Shown here: positions 35,648 through 46,975 of the stretch, in pieces
How positions within the stretch are numbered: the stretch's first letter is position 1
Layout: each line of letters opens with the position of its first letter
Assembly (NCBI RefSeq): GCF_014066305.1
Contig: NW_023501083.1
Coordinates: 298,501 to 362,500 of the forward strand
Source of the DNA: Letharia columbiana
Lineage: Eukaryota; Ascomycota; Lecanoromycetes; Lecanorales; Parmeliaceae
Length of the DNA stretch: 64,000 nucleotides
Reading direction: 5' to 3'
The notes under the pieces: model-generated
Told to the model about the DNA's origin: nothing
The model's input: the letters and a program-made list of their open reading frames with translations, nothing else
Database searches by the model: none
Made by a program: the position numbers and the translations under genes

Positions 35648-38091
35648 CTTAGCTTGCGATAGATATAGTTACTTCATAATTTCTCAAATTATAAAGCTCG
35701 CTTTACGCTTTCTAACGCTATAAAAATAATAAAGTTTAATTTATTATTAATAAATTAAATTAATATTCAAATGTGGTAATTATACTAGACGCGTTCGAAA
35801 TCGAATAATAATCCTTTTATCTATTTATATAATTATTCTTCTTTTATTATTCTACTAATTTATTAATATAAATATATTTATTCTCGATACCCCTCGCGGA
35901 AACGTTACTAAATACTTTAGGCATATATATTTATTTTATTCGCCTCTTAGAGCCCCTATTAACGTCTCTAGATTATTTCTTAATAAATCTACTACTATTA
36001 ATAATCGAGGTCGTAAGCTTAATAGCTATTTATTACTACTTATAAACGCGTTAGAAAGCTTTTAAAAAGAGCTTAAACGGATTTACAGCTATTATTCTCC
36101 TCTATATACTTCTCTTAAGTTAGCGATAATATCTTTTAATCTAGCGATACTATCTTTTAAGACGTATCTTTCTTCTTAATTCGTTCTTTATTACTCTATT
36201 TCTCGCGGAAACGTTACTAAACGTTTTAGATATATATACTTCTTTTATTCGCCTCTTAGAGCCCTTACTAACGCCCTTAGATTATTTCTCGACGAATTCG
36301 TTACTACTAATAATCGAGGCCGTAAGCTTAATAGCTATCTACTACTATTTATAAACGCGTTAAAAGACTCTTAAAAAGAGTTTAAACGAATTTACAGCTA
36401 TCGTTCTCCTTTATATACTTCTCTTAAGTTAGCGATAATACCTTTTAACTCAACGATACTATCTTTTAAAACGCGTCTTCCTCCTTAATTCGTTCTTTAT
36501 TATTCTATTTTAATTATATTTCTTAGTCGCTTAATTAATACTATCTATTTTATTAGCTTAATAATTTACTTAGTTAAATTATTAACTAATTACTTAGTTA
36601 TTTACTTAATTATCTACTTAATTAATTATTTAGCTAGTTACTTAATCTAATACTCTATAAGAGAAAAAGTAAAAGAAGAAACTATAATAGGCAAATGCGG
36701 AGAATACTACGAAGAACACTACGGAGAATACTGTGAAGAACACTGCGGAGAACACTGCGGAGAATACTACGAAGAATATTACGGAGAAATCAAACGGTAA
36801 TAAGACTACTATCGTTAAGAACACGGCTTAGCTCTTTAAGATTTCACGTTATATTAATTATTTACTTAATTAGCTACTTAGCTAGCTACTTAGTCTAATA
36901 CTCTATAAGAGAAGAAGTAAGAGAAGAAACTATAATAGGCAAATACGGAGAATACTACGAAGAAATTAAGCGGTAATAAGGCCCCCAGCACTAAGAATAC
37001 GGCTTAGCTCTTTAAGATCCAGTTATATACTCTCCACGGTTTTATATTAAATCATCACTTAGTAAGCGGAGAACACCACTGCAACTTAGTCTATTATCCC
37101 CACTGCATTAAGGAGTAAGAGAAGGAACTACAACAGGCAAATGCGGAGAATACTACGGAGAAATCAAGCGGCAACAAGGCCCTCAGCACTAAGAACACAG
37201 CTCAGCTCTTCAAGATCCCACGTTATATACTCTTCACGGTTTCACATCAAATTATTACTTAGCAAGCGGAGAACACCACTGTAATTTAGCCTATTATCTT
37301 CACTATATTGAGAAGTAAGAGGAGGAACTACAATAGGCAAATGCGGAGAATACTGCGGAGAAATCAAGCGATAACAAGGCCTTCAGCACCAAGAACACGG
37401 CTCAGCTCTCCAAGATCCCACGTCATATGCTCTCCACGGTTCTATATCAAATTATTACTTAGTAAGCGGAGAACACCACTGCAACTTAGCCTATCATCTC
37501 TACTATATTAAGAAGTAAGAGAAGAAACTATAATAGACAAATACGGAGAACACTGCGGAGAACACTATGAAGAATACTACGGAGAAACTAAGCGGTAATA
37601 AGGCCACCATCGTTAAGAACACGGCTCAGCTCTTTAAGATCCCACGTTATATGCTCTTCAATGCATATTTAAACGAATTGAAACCGTCCGATGTCTACAG
37701 CTATTTCATTATTCGAAAAATTTCACTGCGGTAGAAGATATTGTGGGATTCACACCACTAATTAGCACGTTATCTTCATTTCTTTTCGATATTTCGATAC
37801 TTCTTATTATAAGAATATAACCTTTCTCTATTTTTTATAGATAATTATTACGAATTAATTCTTTATATTTAATATATCTTTCTAATTAGGTCTTAGCGCA
37901 CCTCTCTTCGCATATATATATCTATATATTATATAGATTAAATTAATTTTATCGTAGTAAAAGTAGATTAAAAACGTATAGTAATTAGTAAGCGATTAGA
38001 GTTCGATTTAACTTAGAACTAGAGCTAAAATTCGATTTAATATAGAAAAATTCAACTCTATAAATTTAATTCATTATAGGCCTTTACTTAT

Positions 38092-40238
38092 CTTTATTAT
38101 AGAAATTTAAAAAAAGTAATTAATAGAATAACGTATTCGCGATAACGCTTTTAATTATTAATTAATAATAATAGTAGAAATAATAATAGTAGTTAGATAA
38201 TACGGCTCTATAAGTAATAGCGAGATATTATCGCGTTATTAATATTTATATTATTAAATATTATTCGCTAGTATTAACGCTACGATAAAGAATATAAAAA
38301 TTTCTTTTAAATTATTTATTTTTATTCTTTATAACTTTTAACGCTTTTCTTATAAGTGCTTACTTTAACGCTATAATATTAATATTAATACTAATACTAA
38401 TATAATATATCTTATTATCTTAATAGTTTATCTTTCTTTATTATAAGTATCTTACTATTATTAATTACGTTAATATATAAACTAATAATTTTATAATACT
38501 CTTTTTTAATAATAATAACTTTAATAGTAAGTATATAGTCGTTTTATAGACGCGATTATTAACCTCTAATTATTTTTATTACTATCGCTTTATATATATA
38601 GTTATTAATAAATTCTAATATCTAATTTATTATATAAAATTTATTTTTATTAAAATAATAATTTATATATTTAAAATAAGTCTCTCTCTTATAATAATTA
38701 TAAAGTCGAAAGATATAATATTAATTACTATATTAAAATTCCTCTATATCTTTAAATATAGATAAGAAAATTAATATAACGCTATTATCGCGTTAAATAA
38801 TTTTAATAAATATCTTATTAATAAGCTAAGCTCGATAAAAAGATTACTTAATAATATAAAATAGAAAAATAGATAATAATAATAGCTTTAATCGCTTTTA
38901 TTATAATTATAAATTTTTAAGATTAATTTATAATAATAAATAAGCGTATAGCGAAGTTAAAGAAAATAAATAAATTATTAAAAAAGAAGTTTAAAAGCCT
39001 TTATCGATATATAGCGAATATTAATAAGTATTAACTCGATAATTATAATTTAACTACTTTCTTATTAAAGTAATAAATTAATAAATTTAATTTAAAATCT
39101 AATAATAAGATAATAAAGAATATTTAAGTAGCGATTTTTTTTAATAATAGTACTAGTATAAAGTTATTAGATAGTTCTTTAATAACTATTTTAGATAAAA
39201 ATATATCTATATTAATAATATATATTTTAATATAATATATTTTAATATAATATATTTTAATATAATATATTTTAATATAATATATTTTAATAATATATAT
39301 TTTAATATAATATAGTCTTTTTATAATAGAGTTTAATAAATAGCTAAATAATATAATTATTTAATTAATCTATATCTTAATAATAATAAATATAAAGAAA
39401 TACGCGCGTAATATAAATATTATCTAGAAATATATCTAATCTAGTTAATATTTATATCTTATTTTATTATATTTATTTATTTATTATTAATTTATATAGT
39501 TAAGTAAATTCTTTAATAATAAAAGACTTATTATTATCTATTACTTAATACTTTTACTTATTATTTATTTATTTATAAATTTAAATTAGCTCGCTAATAT
39601 TAATAAATTTATTATTTAATAATTAATAATTATACTCTTTATCTTAATTAATCTATTTAATTTTATACTAAATATCTTTCTTATACTTAATCTTATTAAT
39701 AATTTCTTTAATCTTTTAAAGCTTATTATTATTAATAAGCTTAAAAGTCTATATAAAGATATTCGCTATATTACTATAATCGCGATTATAATAAAACTTA
39801 AATAATAATATATAAATTTTTTTATAAATTCTATATATTAAGAATAAAAGTAGACGATATATTTACGCTTCTATCTTATCTATAATTTAAAATAATTTTA
39901 TAAATTTATAAAATAACTTTTTATTTAGATATTTTTACTTTAAATTCTTAATTATTAATATTATTAAATTATTTATCTTATAACTTTAAAATTAATATAT
40001 TTTATTATAATATTTAAATTAAGTTATAATAGCGCTATAAAAGCGCTTTACTATCTTATTCCTTAATACTTATAACTTCTTTATTCTATTATTTATAATA
40101 AATATCTTCTTCTTAATAAAGTCGTTCTTAATCTTCTAATAAATTTTAGAATAATATTTATATATTAAAAAAAAAATCGTTTTAATAAAGAAATATTAAT
40201 TATTTATATAAGCGAACTCTACTATTAATAGTTATTTT
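38092..40238. repeat. RIP-degraded AT-rich block with a 15-bp tandem repeat
   Basis: AT-rich sequence without gene. About six copies of a 15-bp unit, TTTTAATATAATATA, lie at about 39219-39313. Confidence 0.6.
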
Positions 40239-41159
40239 TATTAGAATCGATATAGATGTAATATTAATATAGGTATATTAAATAAGATAACTAAGGTATC
40301 GAACTATATAGGTGAAAAGAAGGTATAATATAATAGGGGATATCTCCGCCAAGGCCCGCTAGTCATAGGGCTAAGGAGTATATCAAGAATACGCTCGTAA
40401 TACTACCCCCCCCCTTCGTTAAATTATATTCTATAATTAATAAGTGGAAAGATAGAAAAATGAGTATATATACACGCTTAACGTCTGAAAAATAATAAAA
40501 GTAGTAAAGAAATAACCGTATCCGGGAACCTCAGCGTCGTATCTTTCTTTATAAGAGGTATTGAGAACGATAGTAGCTTTCTATATTTACGCTATAGCGA
40601 CGTCGCTAGTCGAGATATAGGCGTATATAGAGAGCTTAGCCGAGAGGAAATCGGTATAATATAGCGAAAACCATGTTTATAGGCGTAGGGGTAAATAATA
40701 ATAATTTCCGAATTCGTATTTAAGCGGATAAGATGTTAATAGAATAATGCGACGTAATTAGTTAAGGGCTCTCGAACCGAACTAAGCCGTAGACGCTAAA
40801 AACTCTAATTTAATATCAAGTAACTTCGGTATAGTCTTCTCTATAGTATATTATTTAGCTAATATCGATTATATTTCGTAACAGCGATAACGTGGTCTAT
40901 GTGTATACTAATATAGCTTCGAAAGGTCTTTAGAATTATATTAGCGACGGGGGCCTACGCGGAAGATTATATATAAGATAATTCCTAATTAATATAGGTC
41001 TAAGGGATCGATTCTCGATTTCGGAAAAAATGAGGCTATCATGAAGACATCGGACGGTTTTAATTCGACTAAAAACGGGGTATCCGAGGTAATTCCGGCC
41101 CGGGGACGCTGCCGCTATTAAAGGCCCCTCGCCCTAGTTCCTTTATAGGTGAGGCTCTT

Positions 41160-41290
41160 CGAGATATCGCTTATGGAAGTCGTCTATTAGGTCCTAGTAA
41201 TTTTCGAATTTACCGCCGTTCGCATTATACTAGATAGGGTTATTATCGAGGTCTTCCCACTTAACTTTATACTTAAGACGGCTATAAATT
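41160..41290 (-). pseudogene. Chromodomain remnant of the gypsy integrase C terminus
   Basis: The minus strand reads LKYKVKWEDLDNNP, a stop, YNANGGKFENY, a stop, then DLIDDFHKRYL. This matches the C-terminal chromodomain of fungal Ty3/gypsy polyproteins (YKVKW, W-to-stop, then DFHKRYP-like end). Both internal stops replace tryptophan codons, as RIP produces. In active elements this domain targets integration to particular chromatin. Confidence 0.7.
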
Positions 41291-42006
41291 AATTTAAAGC
41301 TAAGTATTTCTTTAATAACCTATTTAATTTGACTGTTAATAGTAATATACTTCGATAAAGAATTTATCTATTCTAATAAGAGATTATTTACCGCGAGATT
41401 TAAGAGATTAGAGTAAAAGACGTTATAGATTTTTATAGTTAGCGGAAGTTCTAGATAATATAAAATTTCTATAAGATCTATAATCTCGAATAAATTAAGT
41501 CTCTTATAGTTTAATTTACGAGAAGAGCGATTAAAGATAATATTCTTACTATTTAAAAAGATCTTATCGTCTATTTAAAAAGTAATCTTTTATTAATACT
41601 TATTAACTTATATAACTATAGCCTTCTAAGCGCGGTTTATATTACTTCGAATATACTTAAGAACTTATTTCATATAATTCGTAATATCCTTCGTCTAAGT
41701 AATATTAAGACGCTTACATATAATCTCGTAGTCGGTAGTATTTAAACTAAAAGTTATTCGAGAATAAAATTTCTTATTCGCGAGGAAAGATAGAATATTA
41801 GTAGTCGATAAGATAGTATTATTATCGGCGAACTTGATAATAGATAGCTATCTTATCTAGTCGTCTTATATATAGTTATAATATATTTAAAGATAACGCT
41901 CTATATTCTAATTCGCTCGTTCGATTTATCTATCGGTTTCAGAGTAAAAGGCTATTAATAGCTTAACTATAATATCTAGTCTCTCGTAAAAAGACTTTCA
42001 TATAAT

Positions 42007-42794
42007 TACTGATCGGAAAGGTATGGAATATTCCATGGGATATCCCATACCAAGTGATACCATACCGTACCCGGGTATGGTATGGATAGGGTCGGATACC
42101 ATACCATTTTTCTGGTATGGGTTCGGGATCTTGGCGGGATATCCCACGGTATGATATATCTGTGGTATCATACCATGGAATGGTATATGTATGGGATATC
42201 CCGACTGGGATTTCTATATTTAGAAGTATAAGTAGCTATTCTGATCATCATTCTGGTCAACCATGGCTACCACTATCATCTACCATGACTGTCACTATCA
42301 TGGCTGCCACTATCATGGCCACCCCTATCATGGCTGTCACTGCCATAGCTACCACTACCATAACTACTACTACCATGGCTACCATATGACAGTAGGCTAT
42401 TTCAATAGTAAATAGTGGCAGGCATGGTAGTGGCAGGCATGGTAGTGGCAGGCATGGTAGTGGTAGTCATGGTAGTGGCAGGCATGGTAGTGGCAGGCAT
42501 GGTAGTGCCAGCCATGGTAGTATATCGAATGGGGGTAGATACGATTAGCCGTTGACCAGAATGATGATTAGAATAGCTACTTTATACTTCTAAATATAGA
42601 AATCCCAACGGGATATCCCATACATATACCATTCCATGGTATGATACCACAGATATACCATACCGTGGTATATCCCGCCAAGATCCCATACCATACCAGG
42701 TATGGGATCATGCAAATCTCAATAACCCATACCATATCAGAGTATGGTATGGCAGGTCAATATCCCATACCATACCATACCTTTCCGGCCAGTA
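42007..42794. mobile_element. Unmutated inverted-repeat (foldback/hAT-like) element, 788 bp
   Basis: It is bounded by TACTGATCGGAAAGGTATGG on the left and its near-complement (CCATACCTTTCCGGCCAGTA) on the right, with a perfect 8-bp target duplication CATATAAT at 41999-42006 and 42795-42802. The arms are about 250 bp; the inner 137 bp (42125-42261 and 42551-42687) are almost identical, the part between is diverged. The arms are packed with CCATACC/GGTATGG and GGGATATCCC words. The core holds a 15-bp tandem repeat, GGCAGGCATGGTAGT, at about 42413-42520. It carries no transposase. An 8-bp duplication fits the hAT superfamily, though the terminal TACTG departs from the usual hAT ends. It is not RIP-mutated, unlike the retrotransposon it sits in. 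Confidence 0.8.
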
Positions 42795-44299
42795 CATATA
42801 ATAGCTATAAATTGGGGGCCTCGATTTAATATTATTAATGTCGATAGATCGTATAGGCGGAATACTTTCTTAAGTAGTAAGTTGACTATCTTCTTAGCGG
42901 TAGTGTTTTTATCGATGTTAGAATAGGCTACGTAGTAACGTTTCTTAATAAACTAATCGATCGCTATCTAAATAGCGTTATAGTCATCGAATATAAATAA
43001 GCCTATAACGAAGTCGATTAATATATCTTATTATTATTTCTATAGAATTAATAGAGGCTATAGTAAGCTATACTCTCGATCGCGAGATATCTTAGCTCTC
43101 TAATAGATATAGTAATTCTTAATATAGATAATTATAATAACTCTTATATCTCGCTAGTAATATTCTCTTTTAAGTAGTTTATAAATATATACTATTTCGA
43201 AATAGCCGTAGAATAATTAATCGTATACCTCTCGAATAACATCGATATATATATTATTAAATACCTATAAACGGTTCTTATAGTAAAGTATTTTATCTTA
43301 TACGAAGTATTTACTAAGAGTAATCTCTCGAAACTTATTCTTATTTTTAGCGATAGCCTTATAGATTTTCATATAATATTCGTCTTTTTTATTAACCCCT
43401 ACTACTTTATAATAGATAGAATCATCGATTACATATACGTCGATATATTCGCTATTTAATTTCAATCGATTAGAGATAAGGATTATTTGATACTATTAGC
43501 GTAATTATTCGTTTTCGAAATTGATTAATTTACACTCAGCTATTCGTATAAGTATATCAACCTTAACGTTCTAAGATCTAGATCGATAAATAATCTTTAT
43601 ATTAAATTCTAACAATATATTCAAATACCAGGCCTAACGTCGATTAAGGTCTCTTCCCTTAATAAAATATATTAGTTCTTTATAATCGATAAAGATTCTA
43701 ATAAGAACGTTTATATATTCTAGTTTAGAACGTTAGTATTCTAGATAGCGAATAATTATTAATAGTTTCTTATCGTAGATCTAGTAATTATATTCGGCCG
43801 GGGTTAGATTTTTACTATAGAAGGCTATCGGGTAAAGTACTCCCTTATTATTATACTAGAAAAGAATATCTTCGTTAACGTAGTCGAAAGAGTTAGTCTC
43901 TAGAACGGCCTCCTTTATTTTATTAAAATAATATAAGATTAAAGCTTTAGTAACAGCGACTTTAAGAAAGTAAAAGATCTTTTAATATACTAAGGACTAA
44001 TTAAATATAACCTCTTTTACTATGAGTTTTATTATAAATTTAACTATTTTAGAGAAGTCTCTAATAAATCGCCGGTAAAAATTGTAAAATCCGATAAAGG
44101 CCTATATCTCTTTAAGATTAATAGATGTAGTTTACTTAATAATAGCCTAGATTTTAATAGAGTTTATTCATAACCCGTCTATAGATATTAATAAGCCTAG
44201 AAACTTAATTTCCTAAACGTGGAATTCGCACTTAAGGATATTTACCTAAAGGCCGATATTTCTTAATTTCTAAAGGATTTATCTAACGTGTTGAATGTA

Positions 44300-44700
44300 T
44301 TTCTTTTTTATCTTATTATAAATAAGTATATTATTAAGATAGATCTAGCAGAAGTCGTTTAGATATTCGAATAGAATATTATTTATATATTATTAATATA
44401 TGGCTAAGCCGTTAATTAGACCGAAGGGGAGAACTCGATACTTATATACTTTAAGAAAAGTAATAAAAGTAGTAAAATCCTCGCTATTGAGATATATACG
44501 TAGTTTATTAAACGCGACTATAATATTTAATCGAGTAAGATATTTACATCTCTAGATTCTTATCAAAACCTTATCTATTAGTAGAATTAAGTATCGGTTT
44601 CTTTTAGTAATAGCGTTTAGCTTTCGATAATCCACACAAAAACGTAACTCTCCATTCGGCTTTTTCGCGAATAAGATAGGTGAGGCGAAAGGTGCATAGC
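44300..44700 (-). pseudogene. Reverse transcriptase remnant of the gypsy element
   Basis: The minus strand reads [20 protein letters not shown] followed by ITKRNRY, then LNIIVAFNKLRI, EDFTTFITFLKVYKYRVLPF and YLNNILIY (near 44320-44342). These are ordered motifs of Ty3/gypsy reverse transcriptase. The catalytic pair expected as YxDD reads YLNN, both aspartates changed to asparagine, and several stops interrupt the frame. The changes are consistent with RIP on either strand. Nonfunctional. Confidence 0.85.
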
Positions 44701-45518
44701 TTAATATTATAAATCCCTTCTTCAGATATTCGTCTAGGTATTTCTTTATCTATTTTAGTTTATATTCTAATATTAAATAGATTCTACTTTTCGAAAATTT
44801 CGTTTTATCGAAGCTATCGTTAAATTCGAGTTTATAATTATAAGAATAATATAGAAGAAGTATATTCGCCTTAGTTCTATCGAAAATATCGAGATAATTA
44901 TAATATTCCGCAGATAGCTTACGTTTTACCTTCTTAGAACTAATCTTATTAACGCTATTAATCTAAATAAAGCAGTTAAAATTATAATATCTCTTATATT
45001 TCTTTTCTAAATCGCAGAAACACGATTTATTAACCGATATACGAGTTCCGCGAGATATTCGAATAGAGGGAAGGCGTATATAATATAGGCGACGTATTAT
45101 AGATCTCATTTATTATCAATGTAAATAGTTTATTACCTTTTTCACAGGCCAGCTAATAATAAGCCGCTACACCAATCTCGGCGATATTAATAAACTTAAA
45201 CTCCTTACTATTCTCATCCTCATTTAATAAGAAGATATTCGAATCGGCCTCGTTATCGCAAGTAGATGGGGGAAGGCTTTATTATTTTAGTATAATAGAT
45301 AGAAGAGTGAGTAATGTAAGTGACCGAAGCTCCGGAGTTAATAGAAAGAGAAGATCGTCTATTATTAATATTTAATTACTATTATAATTACATCGATCGG
45401 ATAGAAAGAGTATCTTATCCCGTAATATATTAAGGACTACCTCGTGTTTATTCATCTAAGGTTTCTCGATTATCATATCGTATTTCAATAATGCAATTAG
45501 CATTAGATATATTCCTTC

Positions 45519-45800
45519 TTAATAGCCTTCCACTATCACCGTAGGAAGTAAACAGTATATAATTAGTCGTTTTACGATCTGGCCGTTATAACCTCTTAGC
45601 GGTTTAGGTTGTGACAGTGGGAGTGGTTCTAGATGTAAGGCTTCACATATCGCTGGGACCAAGGATTCGTTTATGACTGTGTAAGCCCCGGTACATCCAC
45701 TATCTACAAGGGAGTCCTTAAGCAAGTAGGTCCTTGATTTGGTCCATTCTTTCGATGTTGGACTTTGCCATAGAAAAGAGGAAAAGAAGGTTTGAAACAA
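45519..45800 (-). pseudogene. Retropepsin (aspartic protease) remnant of the gypsy element
   Basis: The minus strand has a 93-codon open stretch with LVDSGCTGAYTVINESLV, matching the D(S/T)G active-site segment of retroviral-type aspartic proteases, followed by LSQPKPLRGYNG, also typical of fungal gypsy protease regions. The C-terminal end runs into RIP-mutated sequence. Upstream (45800-46330) is gag-like sequence with normal composition but interrupted frames. Confidence 0.7.
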
Positions 45801-46641
45801 AGTGGAGAGGAGTTTGAATACTCCGAAAGAATAGGTGTTGGGGACACCAGATGTACTAGAGAGCAGTGAAGTTTCTCGAAGGCGCGTCGAAATTATTCGG
45901 TGTTGAGAATAAAAATTTTCACTGTGAAGCCCGAGGCGAGGTTGTTTCTTTGCGGGGGCTTAACACACTTATTTCCTGACCGTTTAAGGCGTCAAGAAGA
46001 CTATAAGTGCTTTGAACAGTGGCCTTTCGAGTGCACTTGCTCCGCTCAGGGGGGTCCCTTATCTTGTAGAGAAGTTGTATACGGGGAAGTTTCGGAGAAT
46101 AGTATCTTGAATTGGCTGTAACTTGGGCGTTTCTTGTCTGATTGGGGCCCTATTGAAACCCCAGGCGTTGTAATGTGTGAAGTTGCAGTGGTGCTGCTGG
46201 TGTGCGTTTTGAATGTGGAAATATGGGATGGTGTTGGCTATTTCTTTCGATTCGCTAGCCGTACGAATGGTCCAATGCCTTCTTTATCCCTCGACCACTA
46301 TTTACCGAGGCCGTTTCGCTGTCCCTTTTAGGCTCTTTAAAATCAATTTACCTATCTAATAGGCTTATCTAGAAATACGATGGCTTAACTTAATTTCTTG
46401 CCAAAGCCCCTGCCAGCGTGTTTCTTTGAATTCGTTCGCTAATATAAATGAAATAAGTGAGTTGACCTTAGTTATAGTATTAGGACTAATATAGATATAA
46501 TATTAATATAGATATGTTTAATAAGATAACTAAGGTATCGAACTATATAGGTGAAAAGAAGGCATAATATGATAGAAAATATCTCCGCCAAGGCCCGCTA
46601 GCCATAGAGCTGAGAGATATATTAAGAATACGCTCGTAACA

Positions 46642-46975
46642 ATTTTATTTAAATATTTTACTTATTATTAGTAAATATATATAAAGAATATTTTAATATT
46701 TATCTTTAACGCTTAATCTATCTATCGATTTTTAAAAAAAAACGATATTTTAATATTTCTTTTTTTTTAAAAAAAAAAAAAAAAAAAAATAAAAACTTTT
46801 AATAAAAAAATATTTTTTTTTTTATTAATAATATTATTTAATATACTATAGCGATATATTATTTTAAAATAAAATATTTTTATTAATTAAGTAATATTAA
46901 TTATAATAGATATAAAAATATATTTTATTATTTTTATAAATCGATTTACTATAACTAGAATAGTATTATAAATAA
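46642..46975. repeat. AT-rich spacer with a poly(T)/poly(A) run
   Basis: Contains a T9 run directly followed by a run of about 20 A at 46760-46790. Nothing else recognised. Confidence 0.5.

Larger units (their letters stand above)
33960..38091 (+). mobile_element. Long R1-family element, copy b, carrying two nested insertions
   Basis: Left terminus at 33960, right terminus near 38091 (CCTTTACTTAT). It is interrupted by a miniature LTR element (34071-35397) and by a solo LTR (35474-35647), leaving about 2.6 kb of R1 sequence. The host part is strongly RIP-mutated. The tandem modules with the AACACTGCGGAG unit run from about 36690 to 37670. Two copies of a segment ending in GTTCTTTATTA(C/T)TCTATTT lie at about 35890-36200 and 36200-36510. 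No intact gene. Confidence 0.6.
40239..46641 (-). mobile_element. Ty3/gypsy chromovirus-type LTR retrotransposon (6.4 kb), inactivated
   Basis: LTRs of 164 bp, 40239-40402 and 46478-46641, flanked by a 5-bp duplication ATTTT (40234-40238 and 46642-46646). A run of nine or ten C just inside the left LTR (about 40406-40415) is the polypurine tract of a minus-strand element. In transcription order (right to left): gag region (46470-45800), an aspartic protease remnant, reverse transcriptase around 44700-44300 and a chromodomain remnant at 41160-41290. All are broken by stop codons. The element is interrupted by the inverted-repeat element at 42007-42794. It is mostly RIP-mutated except 45560-46330. 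Confidence 0.85.

Noticed and set aside
42117..42389. Open frame of 90 codons in the inverted-repeat element
   Set aside because: It reads through the arm and the tandem core, giving a low-complexity threonine/isoleucine/methionine repeat; not a transposase.
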